Origin: Paramecium octaurelia
Lineage: Eukaryota > Ciliophora > Oligohymenophorea > Peniculida > Parameciidae
Assembly: GCA_905182995.1 (NCBI GenBank)
Contig: CAJJDP010000034.1
Location: forward strand, 310,001-374,000
Direction: 5' to 3'
Length of the DNA: 64,000 bases
The first letter of the stretch is position 1. Each line of letters begins with the position of its first letter. A model generated the notes under the pieces. That model was not told where the DNA came from and made no database searches. It was given only the letters and a program-made list of their open reading frames with translations. Positions 49,601 to 61,724 of this stretch are shown here, piece after piece. The translations under genes and the position numbers were made by a program.

Positions 49601-52600
49601 TATTTACACAATTATTGGGTGTTGCACCTGATTCAACAGTGCAAGTTTCTAACCAAGTCTGACAATCAGTATGTGTGAATGTATTTCCTGTATAATTGCT
49701 ACAAGTCCTTCTTAAGCAAGTACCATTATACCAAGCACACTTATACTTACCACTGTCAATTACACATTGATTATATGATACCCCTGCATTACTACAATTT
49801 GATTATAATGCAGTGCAAGTTGTTGGTTTATTTAATTAACATTGAGGTAACCATTTTTCACAATTACCATGAGTCCAAGTACTGATACCTGTTGTATTTG
49901 AGCAAGTCTTATCAATGCATGCAGTATTGTCTGAATTTACAGTGCATGTTGATAACCAAGTTTAACAATTTGCATGATTAAATGTGATTCCAGTTGCATT
50001 AGCACAAGTCTTAGCAGTACATGCAGTACTACCTGTATTCACAGTACAATCAAAGTTCCAATTTTAACAATTATTATGATTGAATGCTGTCACAAAAGAC
50101 CCATGATTTGTACATGTTTTGGATTCACATGCAGTTGATCCTGAATTAATTGTACATGTAGACAACCAGAATTAACAATTACTATGATTGAATACAGTCA
50201 CTTAACTTCCATGATTAGTGCAAGTTCTACTTGTCACACAGGATGTACCATCATCGGATACTGTGCAATAATATAGCCAATTTGAGCAATTTGTATGATT
50301 AAAAGTACTTAACCCATGATTACTGCAAGTCTTATATTCACAATTAGTGCTTGTTGGTGTTAATTTACAATAACTAAACCAATTACTGCAGTTAGTACTA
50401 TTGACAGTAAAGCCAGAAGGATAATTAGTGCAATGTTTCATTTCACACTTTGTGGTTGAATTATTGGTACAAGTAGGTAGCCATCCAGAACAAGTTATCT
50501 TAGTAAAAGTACTTAATTATGATCCATAGTTATCACAAGTCTTGAGCATGCAACCATCATTTGTATTATTCACTGTGCAAGATGGCAACCAATTTTAACA
50601 GGTTTGGAGGTTAAATTATGTAATCTAATTGCCATAATTGCTACAATTTCTGGTACTTACACATTTAGTGGCTGAATAGTTTGGAGTGCAATAAGGTAAC
50701 CAAGCTCTACATAAGGATTCTGTGATTGATCCTGAATAATTGTCACATGTCTTATATTCACAATCATAGACTAAATATGTGCATTGATTATTCCAATTGA
50801 AACAGTTAGTTGCTGATAATCCCATCGGTTAATAGTTTGTGCATGTTTTATAATTGCAAGTGGTTTCACTTGCTTAAAATGTGCATTATGGCAACCAAGT
50901 TTAGCAATTCGTATGACTTGGGGTGCTCACATTTGCACCATGATTTTGACATGTTTTATTCATGCACCCTGTAGCATTATCATTAGTACAAATATCATAC
51001 CAATTGTAACAGTTTGAGTGATTGAAGGTTGTGACTGCAGATCCATGATTTGTGCAAGTCTTGGAGATACATCCAGTTGAAGAGGCATTGGGTGTACATG
51101 TAGTGAGCCAATCCTAACAATAGTATTAATCATATCTAATATTGTATCCATTGTAACTTTATAAACATGTTCTTTAAGGCAGACAACCTGAAGAGTTATA
51201 TGTACATTAATTGCCAATCCATGAAACACAATAACTACTAAATGAACTTGTAAATACACTACGATAATTAGTGCAAGTTTTAAGTTCACATCCATTTGAA
51301 CTTGCGTTTACTTTACAAATTGTTAACCATTACCCACATTTTTAATTAGTTGTTGTTGTCATACCATGATTGAAGCATGTCTTATAAATGCATCCATCAT
51401 TTGTTCCATTGACTGTGCACAAGGGATTCCATTGCTCACAATTAATGTGGTTGAAGATCTTAATATTATCTCCATAATCACTGCATGTTCTTTATGAATG
51501 GCAGCCTCTCTAACTTTAACTTCTTGTGCAATGCGATAGCCAACTCTGGCAATTTGCTACAGAGGAATAAGATGTTGAACTCCCGCAAGTCTTATAATCA
51601 CAATAACCAAAAGTAGTAACTTGTTTGCATGAATTTAGATATTATGAACATGATGACCATGCCCCTGAATCTGAACATTATCTATTTTTGCATCCTGTAG
51701 TACTATCATTTGTACATAAATAATTCCAAGATACACATTATCCATCTGTAATTTAACTAGGCGTACTATACCCATTTTTTAATTCAGTTGTGATACTTGC
51801 ATTGTAACAGGTTTTTTCAGTACAACCAGTACCAGAATCATTGACTGTGCAGCTTGACAACCAATTTTCGCAATTAAGATGATTGAATGTTGTTATGTTT
51901 GATCCATAATTCGAGCATGTTCTGTGCGTGATACAACTCAATTATCCAAGTAAACAATGAGAATATCTAGTTTAACAAGTAGTAAGAGTAGAATCTGTGA
52001 AATCATAGCAAGTTTTGATTTTGCAACCGGTACATTATTGATAATAGCAATCAGATCTGAATCCTTAACACGCAGAATCATTAAAGCATGTACCGATATT
52101 TTGATTTTGATTATTACAAGTCTTATCAATGCATTTAGAATTATCGTACATTGCAGTGCAAGACGATAACCAAGTTTAACAATTGGAATGGTTTATAGTT
52201 CCAGTAAAATTGGCACAAGTCTTTGGAGCGCAATTTGTATTATTAGAATTAACAGTGCAATTGGGGTCCCACGCAACACAATTTGCATGGCTAAAAACTG
52301 AAAAGTGTAATCCATTATTATTACAATTACTTACACATTGATTGTTAGTAGATTTCAACGACCAAGCTTCAGACCATTTCTTACAATTACTCTCTGTGTA
52401 GATAAGAGATGAGATAGCATTAGAACTAGTCTTGAAAGTACATCCATTATAAGAAGAATTGATAGTACATCTAGATGACCAAGCCTCACAATTAGCTTAA
52501 TTGATTGTTCCTGAGAAATTAGTACAAGTCTTCTCAACACATATTCCATTAGAACTATCGTACTTGCAAGATGAGAGATATGTCTCACAATCTGATTCAG

Positions 52601-55600
52601 AAGTTGGGGTTCCAATCACAGTGGTATACATTTCACATAGTTTATAGGTGCAACCTGAATTGTCAGTCTTTCTAGTACATGTGGATAACCATTATTCACA
52701 ATTACTATGAGATACAGAACCTCCAAAATTGGAGCATGTCCTTATTGATTCACAATCGGAGCTGTTTGAATAGAATGAACAAGTACTCAACCAACTTGAA
52801 CAGTTTGATGCATTAAGAGTCAAAGCATCGTGATTTGTGCAAGTTCTATCTTCGCATAATTGACTGGATGAATTGTAAGTGCATAAAGAACTCCAAGATT
52901 GGCAATTCGAAGTGTTTTTAGTAATATAAGAAGGTATATTACTACATGTTCGAGTGATACAACCATCGAAAGTGGTATTGACAGTACAAGTTGATAACCA
53001 ACCATTACAAGTTGAATCATTGTATGGTCCAAATGATAATAAGGTAGGAGAAGCATTTGAACAGGATTTGTCTTCACATGAAGTACCTGCACTATTAATA
53101 GTACAAGAAGAAAGCCAATTATTACAGTTTGTGTGATTTAATACCTTAATGTTGTTTCCATAATTAGTACATGTTTTAGTACTAACACAAGCAGTTTAGG
53201 TATCATTACCTGTACAGTAAGATAACCAAGTATTACAACTGGCTGAAGTAAATGTAGCAGGGGTTATGTTGCTACATGTTTTATCTTGACACCCTGTATT
53301 TGATAGATTAGTGCAGGAAGACAGCCAATTATTGCAATTAGTATGCGAAAAACTCGATATACTTTGTCCATAATTATAACAAGTCTTTTCAATACAACCA
53401 TCAAAGGTAGTATTGACAGTGCAAGTGGATAGCCAAGCACTACAATTTGTATTACTATATGAAGTAACTACTGCATTACTACAGGTTTTATTTTCGATAC
53501 AACCAGAATTAGTAGAATTTGCAACACAATATGACAACCAAGCACTACAATTCGCATTTGAGTATGAGGTTACTTAATCTCCATGATTATAACATGTTTT
53601 ACTTATACATGAACTTTGAGCAACATCGCTAGTACATGTATTCAACCAAGTTTCACATGTGATTGGATCAAAAGCTATCAAATATGTTGTAGCCAATGTA
53701 CAAGTTTTATCTTAACAACTTGTTGTACTTGAGTATGTGCATGTGGATAACCAGTTTTCACAATTTTAATGAGTGTAAGTTGTCAAAGAAGTACTAGTAC
53801 AAGTACGGATATTAACACAAGCAGTACCAGAGGAGTTAGCAACGCATGCACTCCACCAAGCTTAACAATTTGTATTATTGAATACAGTCACATTAGTTCC
53901 ATGATTGGTACAGGATTTGGGAATACAAGTCCTAGAAGATCCTGTGTAAGTGCAATTGGATAACCATGTCTAACAATTAGCGTGACTCAATTAACTAACT
54001 TAGACACTATGATTGTAACAACTCTTTTGTTCACAACCGTTGAATTGAGATTTGACTGTGCAATCTGATAGATAACCTTAACAAAATTCAAAGGTGTAAG
54101 TTACAAGTTAAGTATCAGTACAAGATTTCAATTTGCATGCTGATGAACCATTATTAGTGCATAGATAATTGTAACTCTCACATGTGACATGAGTATAAGT
54201 GGACAAAATTGGGGAACATCCTCTCATATTCTCACATGCAGTACCACTCACATTTACTTAACAGTAACTCAACCATGACTTGCAATTGGCATTGCTGAAA
54301 ACAGTCACATTGCTTCCATGATTGGTACAAGTCTTGGCCTCACAAGTGGTTCCATTGGAGGTGCAAATGCCCAACCATTTATTGCAACTAGCATGATCTT
54401 ATGTGTAGACAAAATCATTATAATTATAGCAAGTCTTATCTGCACACAAAGAACCTGAAACATATGTGCATCTCTATAACCAAGCCTCACAATTTAAATG
54501 AGATTGGACACTCACATTGGTACTGTGATTGATACAGGTCTTGTCATTACATTATCCTGCAGTTGTGTAAGTGCATTCATTAAACCAACCAACACAATTT
54601 GTATAATTGAATGTTGTTAAATCAGTCAAGGCACATGTTCTCTTAGATACACAAGCTGTATTGTCAGAATTAACAGTACAAGTATTTAACCACTAGTAAC
54701 AAGTATTTGAAGAATAAGTTCCTAGTTTGGCATTCGCGCATGTCTTGGGTTAACAACTTAATTAATCCACGGAGACAGTACAAAGATAATACCAATTGTT
54801 GCAATTTGTATGACTAAAGTCTGTTATTGAATGATTGTAACAAGTCTTTTAAGTACAAGCAGAACCTGATACTGTGCATTCATCCCACCATGCGTTACAA
54901 TTATTGTAATTGAATACTGTTATCGCTGTACCATAATTAGTGCATGTTCTACTACTGACACAAGCTGTATGATCATCATTTGACTGGCACTTGAATAACC
55001 ATGTGCTACAGTTGGCATTAGTGAAATCAGTAACATTGGATCCGTAATTCTTGCAAGTTCTGTCGATACATGCATCATTAGTAGAGTTTACTGTACAAAG
55101 AGGAGACCAATCAGAGCAATCACTATGTGTAAATGTAGTCACATTTGAACCATGATTGGTACATGTTCTTGTAATCTCACAGGCAGTTTGACCAGGATTG
55201 CCAGAACATCCTGGCATCCATCCTGAGCAATTGGCATCAGTAAATTCAGTCACGGCATATCCATGATTATTGCATGTTCTGTCTACACATGAGGTATCGA
55301 CCCAAGCACATAACTGATTAGATATATTCTTGTAACACTGATCATAATTCAAAGCATCAGAACAATTAGTTGGTTTAGCTGCACAGGTTGTTGGCTTATT
55401 TACTGTGCATGAAGTCATCCATGCATAACATGATGAATGATCAAAATCTGTAATTCCTTCAGTGGTTGTACATGTCCTATTTACACAACTAGACCCATTC
55501 CAATAACATTGGACATTTGTAGAAGTATACGTACAATTATTTTGATATTAATAGGAGGAACATGAGGATTGTAATTCCAGACAACCAGTAGGAACTGATA

Positions 55601-58232
55601 CATTATTAACTACACATGTGGGCAACCAATTAGCACAATTTGTAGGGGTAAAACTAGTAATTCCAATAGTCAAACTACAAGTTCTATTTAGACAATAAGG
55701 AGGATTTGCAGATGTGTTCCAAGTACAGAGAGTGCCTGCACTATCCTTTACGCATTAATTCTAGGATAATTCATTGCAAGTCGCTTTTCTTATGGTGCAA
55801 CCAGTACCACCTATTCTACGTACTACATTGCATCTATTATCATAACCATGACATTCATCTTTATCATCATAGCTGGCAGTATCGGGTGAATATATACATT
55901 ACCTGTCTAAACAAGAGGTTAAATACCAAGAACATTTATTGCCATTTAGAATTTATTCGCATTGTCTTTGAGATGTATATGAACTGCAACTTGTTAACAG
56001 AGTCATGCATCCTCCTGTACCTGTAGCAACAACCGTGCAAGTATTCAAGAAATTATTGCATTCTGTAAATGTGTCATAATCTGTACTTGTAGGGGCATTA
56101 CTACATGTTCTATCAACACAAGATCCAATCCAAGCACAAGGATCTCCTGATAAATTTGTGGAAGTAGCAGTACATTAAGTGGCAGTGGTCATATCTGAGC
56201 AATTTGCTGGTTTTGGTATACAACCAGCTCCAGCATTATTAACAATACAACCTGTGAGATAGGTGTTACACGAATCATTAGTAGTATGTGTATTGTCAGC
56301 AGTTTGACAACTCTTGTTAGCACACACTCCATTGTTCCATTGACAAACATCGTTATTTATATCAAATCGACAACTATTTGAGTTCTAATATTGATCACAA
56401 GTGTTTAATAGTTAACAACCGCCTCCAGTAGTAGTACAACCAATCAAATACGAATTACATTCTTCATATGTTGTCAGTGAACTTGAAGCTGTGTAACACT
56501 CCTTCTTCTTGCATGAATCTTAATACCATTCACATTGAACATTATATGCATTTGTGAAACACTATTCTGCTATTTTCATCTCTCCACATTGATAAGGTCT
56601 GTCCATACATCCCATCCCAGTGTTTCTGACTGTACATTTACTCAGATATGCCTTGCATTAAGCATTAGTCACAAAACTGCTGTTCACTGGAGCATTTTCA
56701 CAAGTCTTATCAAAACATAAGCCAATCCAATGACAATTATTGCCTAAATTATCTACAACACAATTATCCTTTTAGAATATAGCATCACAAGTCATATCCA
56801 TACATCCATTTAATGTTTTATTTACTGTACAAATTTTGGAATAAGTTTGGCATTGATCATGAGAGTTGTAAACATTTGGAGCATTAGTACATGTTTTTAA
56901 TCTACAGGAATTTAAGTACCAAAAACACTCTCTCCCTTATTAATCTAATAAACAGGCTTCTTTCATTGTAATTAAGGAGCATTCAGAATTCTTGACGCAT
57001 CCCCCATTAACTTTGGTTATACAACCAGATTTGTATAATTCACAATCATAATTACTTTTTAATTCCTTTGGAGCATTATCACAAGTTCTATCTTGACAGC
57101 CATTTTTTGATGTATTCACTGTACAATCAGATTTGTACTCTGAACATTTCTCATGGGTATTATAATTTTTGTCTGCATTGATACAACTATATTAAACACA
57201 TGACTTCGTATTCCAAAAACACTGCAATAATCCACTCTAACAACCTGTTTTATCAATGAAGTCTTCACATTTATTAAAAGTTTAACAACCACCCTTCAAA
57301 CTAGGCACACACCCAATTAAAAACTATTAACATTCCTCAAATGTTCTTATTAATTCAGATGCATTGCTGCAAACCTTTTCTACACATTAATCATTCTTCC
57401 AATAACACTGCTTACCTTTCTTATCAATAACGCATGCTGCACTTATAGTGATATCCACACAATTTCCAAGCTCAACACATCCTCCACCAACAGTTAAGAT
57501 GCATCCCTTTAAATAAGAGTTGCATTCCTCATTACTCTTTATACTTATTGGAGCAGATTAACAAGATCTATCAACACAAGTTATGCCATTCCAATTACAT
57601 CTCCCCTGCATGAATCTATCCCAAACACACTGTTATTCCCCTTCCTAATTATAACAATTCAATCCACTCAATTAACATCCACCTTATGATGATACAGTGC
57701 ACTCACTGTTCACACTTCTGCACTCTGCATCACTCTTCAATGATTTTGGCAATTATCCACAATCTAAACTCTTTGAACAACTACCATTTTCCCAATAACA
57801 ATAGTTCCCTTCTGTATCTTTCCTGCATGATATTGCTGTCCTATACTCAGAACACGCACTCATTTCCACACATTTCTCTCCGTCTGTAATACACTTATTA
57901 GATATGCTTTGACACAATTCATTTGTGCTCTATAAATAACTACTACATGCACTAAATTCAACACATTTGTCCACCAAAAATGCACAGCCCGATTAAATAC
58001 TACAATTAGTTTTATCAAATTAAGAACAAAATGATTCACTCTCTCCATCGTGTACCGCTCCTTATTTTAACTTCACTTTGCATGCATAATCCTACCACTA
58101 ACAACCTTATTTTATGCAATCATCTTGCACCATCAGTTGCAAGCATTCACATTCATAGTCACTCCCGACTGTGATCTCCTTCCCTAATGACCCACTAAAA
58201 ACAAGAAGCAAAACCAATAAAAAGGGTTTCAT
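46629..58232 (-). CDS. Giant surface-antigen-like protein, 3,867 aa, intronless
   Basis: One frame of 3,868 codons without intron. At least seven separate long minus-strand ORFs at 48.8, 50.2, 50.6, 51.8, 52.2, 53.2 and 54.8 kb are all in phase with the ATG at 58232. Start MKPFLLVLLLVFSGSLGKE is a signal peptide; the next module has CECLQLMVQDDCIKQGCQW, as in surface antigens. Residues about 15-900 and the last about 900 carry antigen-type Cys modules; between them lies a long array of shorter Cys repeats (separate entry). The end has CTQCSN, then HGATLMIVLVIILF and TGA 46629-46631, a possible GPI signal. Usual immobilization antigens are about 2,200-2,700 aa, so this is much larger. It should sit on the outer cell surface; whether it is a true serotype protein or a relative is open. 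Confidence 0.88.
49400..55450 (-). repeat. Array of about 36-residue cysteine repeats in the giant antigen
   Basis: Repeating unit of about 33-37 residues (near 108 nt) with the pattern C-T-V-N-x5-C-x-x-K/R-T-C-x-N-x-G-x5-F-x-H-x-N-C-x-x-W-L-x-x. Examples are CTVNTTFDGCIEKTCYNYG and FNHLNCENWLSSCTVNDSG. From the spacing I estimate about fifty copies, diverged from each other in DNA, so not a recent amplification. A few units vary in spacing. Confidence 0.75.
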
Positions 58233-58621
58233 ATTTATATATAATACTCTTTTAGTCAATATTATCAATTAAATATAATTCAAATTTTTCATCTCCCCCA
58301 GAGATTTTTGTTTGTTCAATATCAACTCCAATATCAACCCCAAAATCTAACCCGTCTCCAATTCTACACCAGCCTGATTCCCTCTCCCAATATTAACTTC
58401 GATTACTGCCAAAACATATCTAACAAAGACACTCTTAAATAGCAACAAAAGTCTAACCAAAAACGATTTCCTCCCTCGAATCGAAGGAATAACCTAATAG
58501 TTATATTTGAATCTATAATTTCTTTGATGTTTTTTTTTAGCCCTTTTATTAAATATGAGTGTTCACATTCTAATTATAATAAACTCTCAAATATTATATT
58601 ATATAAAAAACGAATTCATCT
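58233..58621. promoter_or_regulatory. Divergent promoter region with strand-skewed tract
   Basis: 389 bases separate the start codons of the giant antigen (minus) and trichocyst copy 2 (plus). About 58290-58410 is C-rich on the plus strand, unlike other spacers in this window, with an imperfect direct repeat of TCAATATCAACTCC type and one CAACCCCAAAA block (a single G4T2-like unit on the minus strand). A regulatory role is a guess from position. Confidence 0.3.
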
Positions 58622-59895
58622 ATGGTACATCATAAGATTGTTCTCTTCGCCCTGATTTGTTTAGTTTCAGCAACTACGGTTACAAAGTAAGATATTAATG
58701 ATTTAACTAATAAAGTAATTAAGGTGTAATGGATTCATATGTTAATCCAGGTCTGTAATCTTCAATAGATGAATTAACATAATCAAAGATTGGACATATG
58801 GTTATTGATTTGGCTGAGGTTACAATGAGAGTTACTGGAGCTGTGGATTCATTGGTAGAAGGAGTCAAAGCCTTTGGTCGTCAAATTGAGGAGAGATTGA
58901 ATTTGGAAAATACACAATGGGAAGTTGTTGAAAGTGAACACAATGCTAAAGTTATTTCACTTAGTTCATAAGCTAATTAAGCTGAATTTGATATCAATAG
59001 AGAAAAGAAAGTATTGAATTCTGAATTGATACCAAGACTTCATGAATTAGATGATGTATTATATTATTACATTCAAATTATAGATCTTATTAGGACTCAA
59101 AGCCAAATAAACAGATAATGCTTAATCATTCAAAGAAGCTGAAGCTGCTAGAAATACTCAACATGATTCATTTGTTTTGACTACAACTGAATTTACAGAT
59201 GCTTTAAGAAATATTGATGAAGCATTAGATTTATTGACAGATCTATTCAAAAGTGGAGAAGTAAGAGCTGCTTTCATTGAAGTATCTGATGAATAGAAAC
59301 ACAAAGTCAATAAAGCTTTAAGATAAGTCAAAGCCAATACTGAGAATTTTGGTCATTAATATTCATCATTCATCTAAGCATTGACTAATTTGACTGAAGG
59401 ATTCAACTTCAAAGATAGATAAGTTTTAAAGGAAATGTGTGATTTCTTAAACAGTTTAAGATTGAATATCTTTGATGCTTTAACTAAAGCTTATAAAGAT
59501 GAAGATAGTCAAAAATAATAAGATGAATTAAGAAGACAATAGTTGACAGCTGAAAAGGCAGTATTTGATCAATAATATGCTGATTTCTATTAAGAAAGAG
59601 AAGATAAAACAGGTAATATATCATCTTATCATACTTTCTAGTTAGAATCTCTGATGTTGAAACTCTGATCTCAACTAGAGAAGCTGATCTTAAAGCTTAT
59701 TAAGATAGATTAAGAACTGAAAACAATAATTATTCAGCCAACCTTAAGATTCATGATGATATTGTGGTAAATTTATATATTATACTCCATTAGTCATCTG
59801 TCTAATAAGAATTAGCAGTCTTAGCTAAAGCATTGTAAGTGGTACAAACTCCACCATTCTTAGATTTCTTAAATGGAAGAATTGCTAAAGCATGA
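58622..59895 (+). CDS. Trichocyst matrix protein precursor, copy 2 (386 aa)
   Basis: Start MVHHKIVLFALICLVSATTV, a signal peptide different from copy 1 in its first 13 residues; then the same protein to RIAKA and TGA 59893-59895. Introns: 29 nt at 58687-58715, then 28, 29 and 27 nt at the same places as in copy 1. Acidic coiled-coil secretory precursor of the trichocyst core, processed and crystallised in the granule. All base changes I found against copy 1 in the shared part leave the protein unchanged. It diverges from the giant antigen gene across a 389-bp spacer. Confidence 0.85.
58661..59895 (+). repeat. Inverted duplicate segment, arm 2 (1,235 bp)
   Basis: Partner of 32745-33979. Flanks on both sides are unrelated between the two arms: upstream of the shared TTAGTTTCAGCAACTACGG, and downstream of the stop codon. 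Confidence 0.9.
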
Positions 59896-60563
59896 GTTTA
59901 TGCAATAAATCATTATTAATAATTCATCATTATTGAGTTACCTTTTGTCGCTTCCATTTTTTCTGCTTACTCTAACTATAAATTAAGCTTTTTTCAAATG
60001 CTCTGAATCTTGTATTTGGATATTTCACTAAGTAAGAAGGTAGAAATATAAAAGGAGAATGTTAATACAAAAATTTTATTGATGAATTTTTATTCTCAAA
60101 TATATTTATCCATTTTACGAATACAATTTTCCTCAAACAATAAATTAATAATTAATTAAATAATTCAGTCAAAAATATTTGGATTAAACATTATGAACAG
60201 AAGATATTTTTATGATAATTCTTTAATCAAATACAACATTAAATCTATGTTAAAAATCATTTTGTTAAAACAAAATTAATTTTTAAATATACGGGTGTGG
60301 TGAATCCTTATTATAAATAAATGTTTTTAATTGTTTTGTGCTATAAATTCAAGTTCATATTTTAAGGAAGACCTTTTTACCAACATAATGAGCATTACTT
60401 ATTTTAATATAATTTCATATTTGGATTTTGAAATTATTGTAAGAAAATCGAAAAATACATGAATAAATATTCTAGGACCTTAAATATGTTCGATTTTGAT
60501 TAGGCAGTGCACCTAAATTGTATTTTTAGTTTTAATTTTAAAAGTGATAAATTATAAAATAAT
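59896..60563. other. Intergenic, convergent 3' ends
   Basis: About 670 AT-rich bases between trichocyst copy 2 and the FolD-type gene. No gene seen. Confidence 0.5.
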
Positions 60564-61577
60564 TCAGAATTAGTAGTTTTAAGCATAATCCAATTCTTCA
60601 TCCTGTTCATCTATGTTAAGCTTTAGACCATTTGATCGACACCATACTCTATATAGATTTTTAAATAGCATAGAAACAGTCAAAGGACCAACTCCTCCTG
60701 GGACTGGTGTAATGAAACTGACTTTAGAAAGCGCCTAGGATAAAAGAATATTTAAACTTTTTGGAATTCGATATCGCCAACAATCTTATTGGTTCCTGGA
60801 ATCCTAGTAATTCCAACATCAATAACTTTTGCTCCATTTTTAATCCATTACCCTTTGACCAATTCTTTATGACCTGCACATGAAATCACAATGTCTGCCT
60901 AATGAATGATATAAATGGATATATACTTTTTCTACATGTTCTTAGACTGTTGTTTCGGAATGGCAGATAGTGACTTTAGCATTTCTTCTCAGAAGCAAAA
61001 CTGATAATGGGAATCCAACTAACTGACTTCTACCAATCACAGTAACATTCTGATTTCTCACATCAATTTCCTACGTGTCCAAGATATGAAGCACTGCAGC
61101 TGGTGTACATGGTATAATGTCGTTATCCTCCCCATTTTATAGAAGATTTTGAAAATTGGCCATGTGTAAACAATCTACATCTTTACTTGGTTTGATTTCG
61201 TTGGAAATTTCCAATCTGGACAAATGAGGTGGCAAAGGAAGCTTTTGATAATTATAGTACATACTTGAACTAGGATTCCATCAATGGATCCTTGCTAATT
61301 TAAAGTTCTGATTTAATGAACAATCTCTTGCTGAGTGATGCTCTCTGGAAAATGATGGAGTTCATGATGTACTTCATTTTCTTCACAGAGAGCAATCTTC
61401 TTGCGAACATATGTTAAAGATGATGGATTGTTTCCAACCTAAATAATGGCCAAACCAGGTCTCATTAAAGCAGGGTGTTCCTTAATTTTATTATTGAATA
61501 CTCAAGGTGTGATAATTTATAAGCTAGGCAATTCTAGATATGGTTTCCTTTGCTAATAAGTTTCCATTTAAGATCAT
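60564..61577 (-). CDS. folD: FolD-type methylene-THF dehydrogenase/cyclohydrolase
   Basis: Start [20 protein letters not shown]; stop TGA 60564-60566 after EELDYAQNYQF. Family motifs: [19 protein letters not shown] with the following VRKK (active-site Tyr-x3-Lys), GSIDGILVQ and [54 protein letters not shown] (NADP site), ATVTICHSE-like [42 protein letters not shown] and [16 protein letters not shown]. The enzyme interconverts methylene-, methenyl- and formyl-tetrahydrofolate in one-carbon metabolism. Introns include one of 28 nt at about 60.9 kb and one near 60.74 kb. Near 61500 the frame must change between ...NYHTL and [10 protein letters not shown], and I cannot find an intron that does so; the core of the enzyme is otherwise complete. 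Confidence 0.88.
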
Positions 61578-61724
61578 TTTATTATATAATACAATAAATA
61601 ATCTAAATAACGAGAGAACATTTAATAATAGCAATAATCATATAATAAAATATGATATACACATGATAAACTTTTATTGGCTTATATATATTTTCTAAAC
61701 TTAATAGATGCGTAAATAAATTAA

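Noticed and set aside
46629-58232. Two adjacent antigen genes instead of one
   Set aside because: No TGA-ATG pair, GPI-like tail or second signal peptide was seen inside, and all in-phase ORFs agree with one frame; RNA data could still change this.
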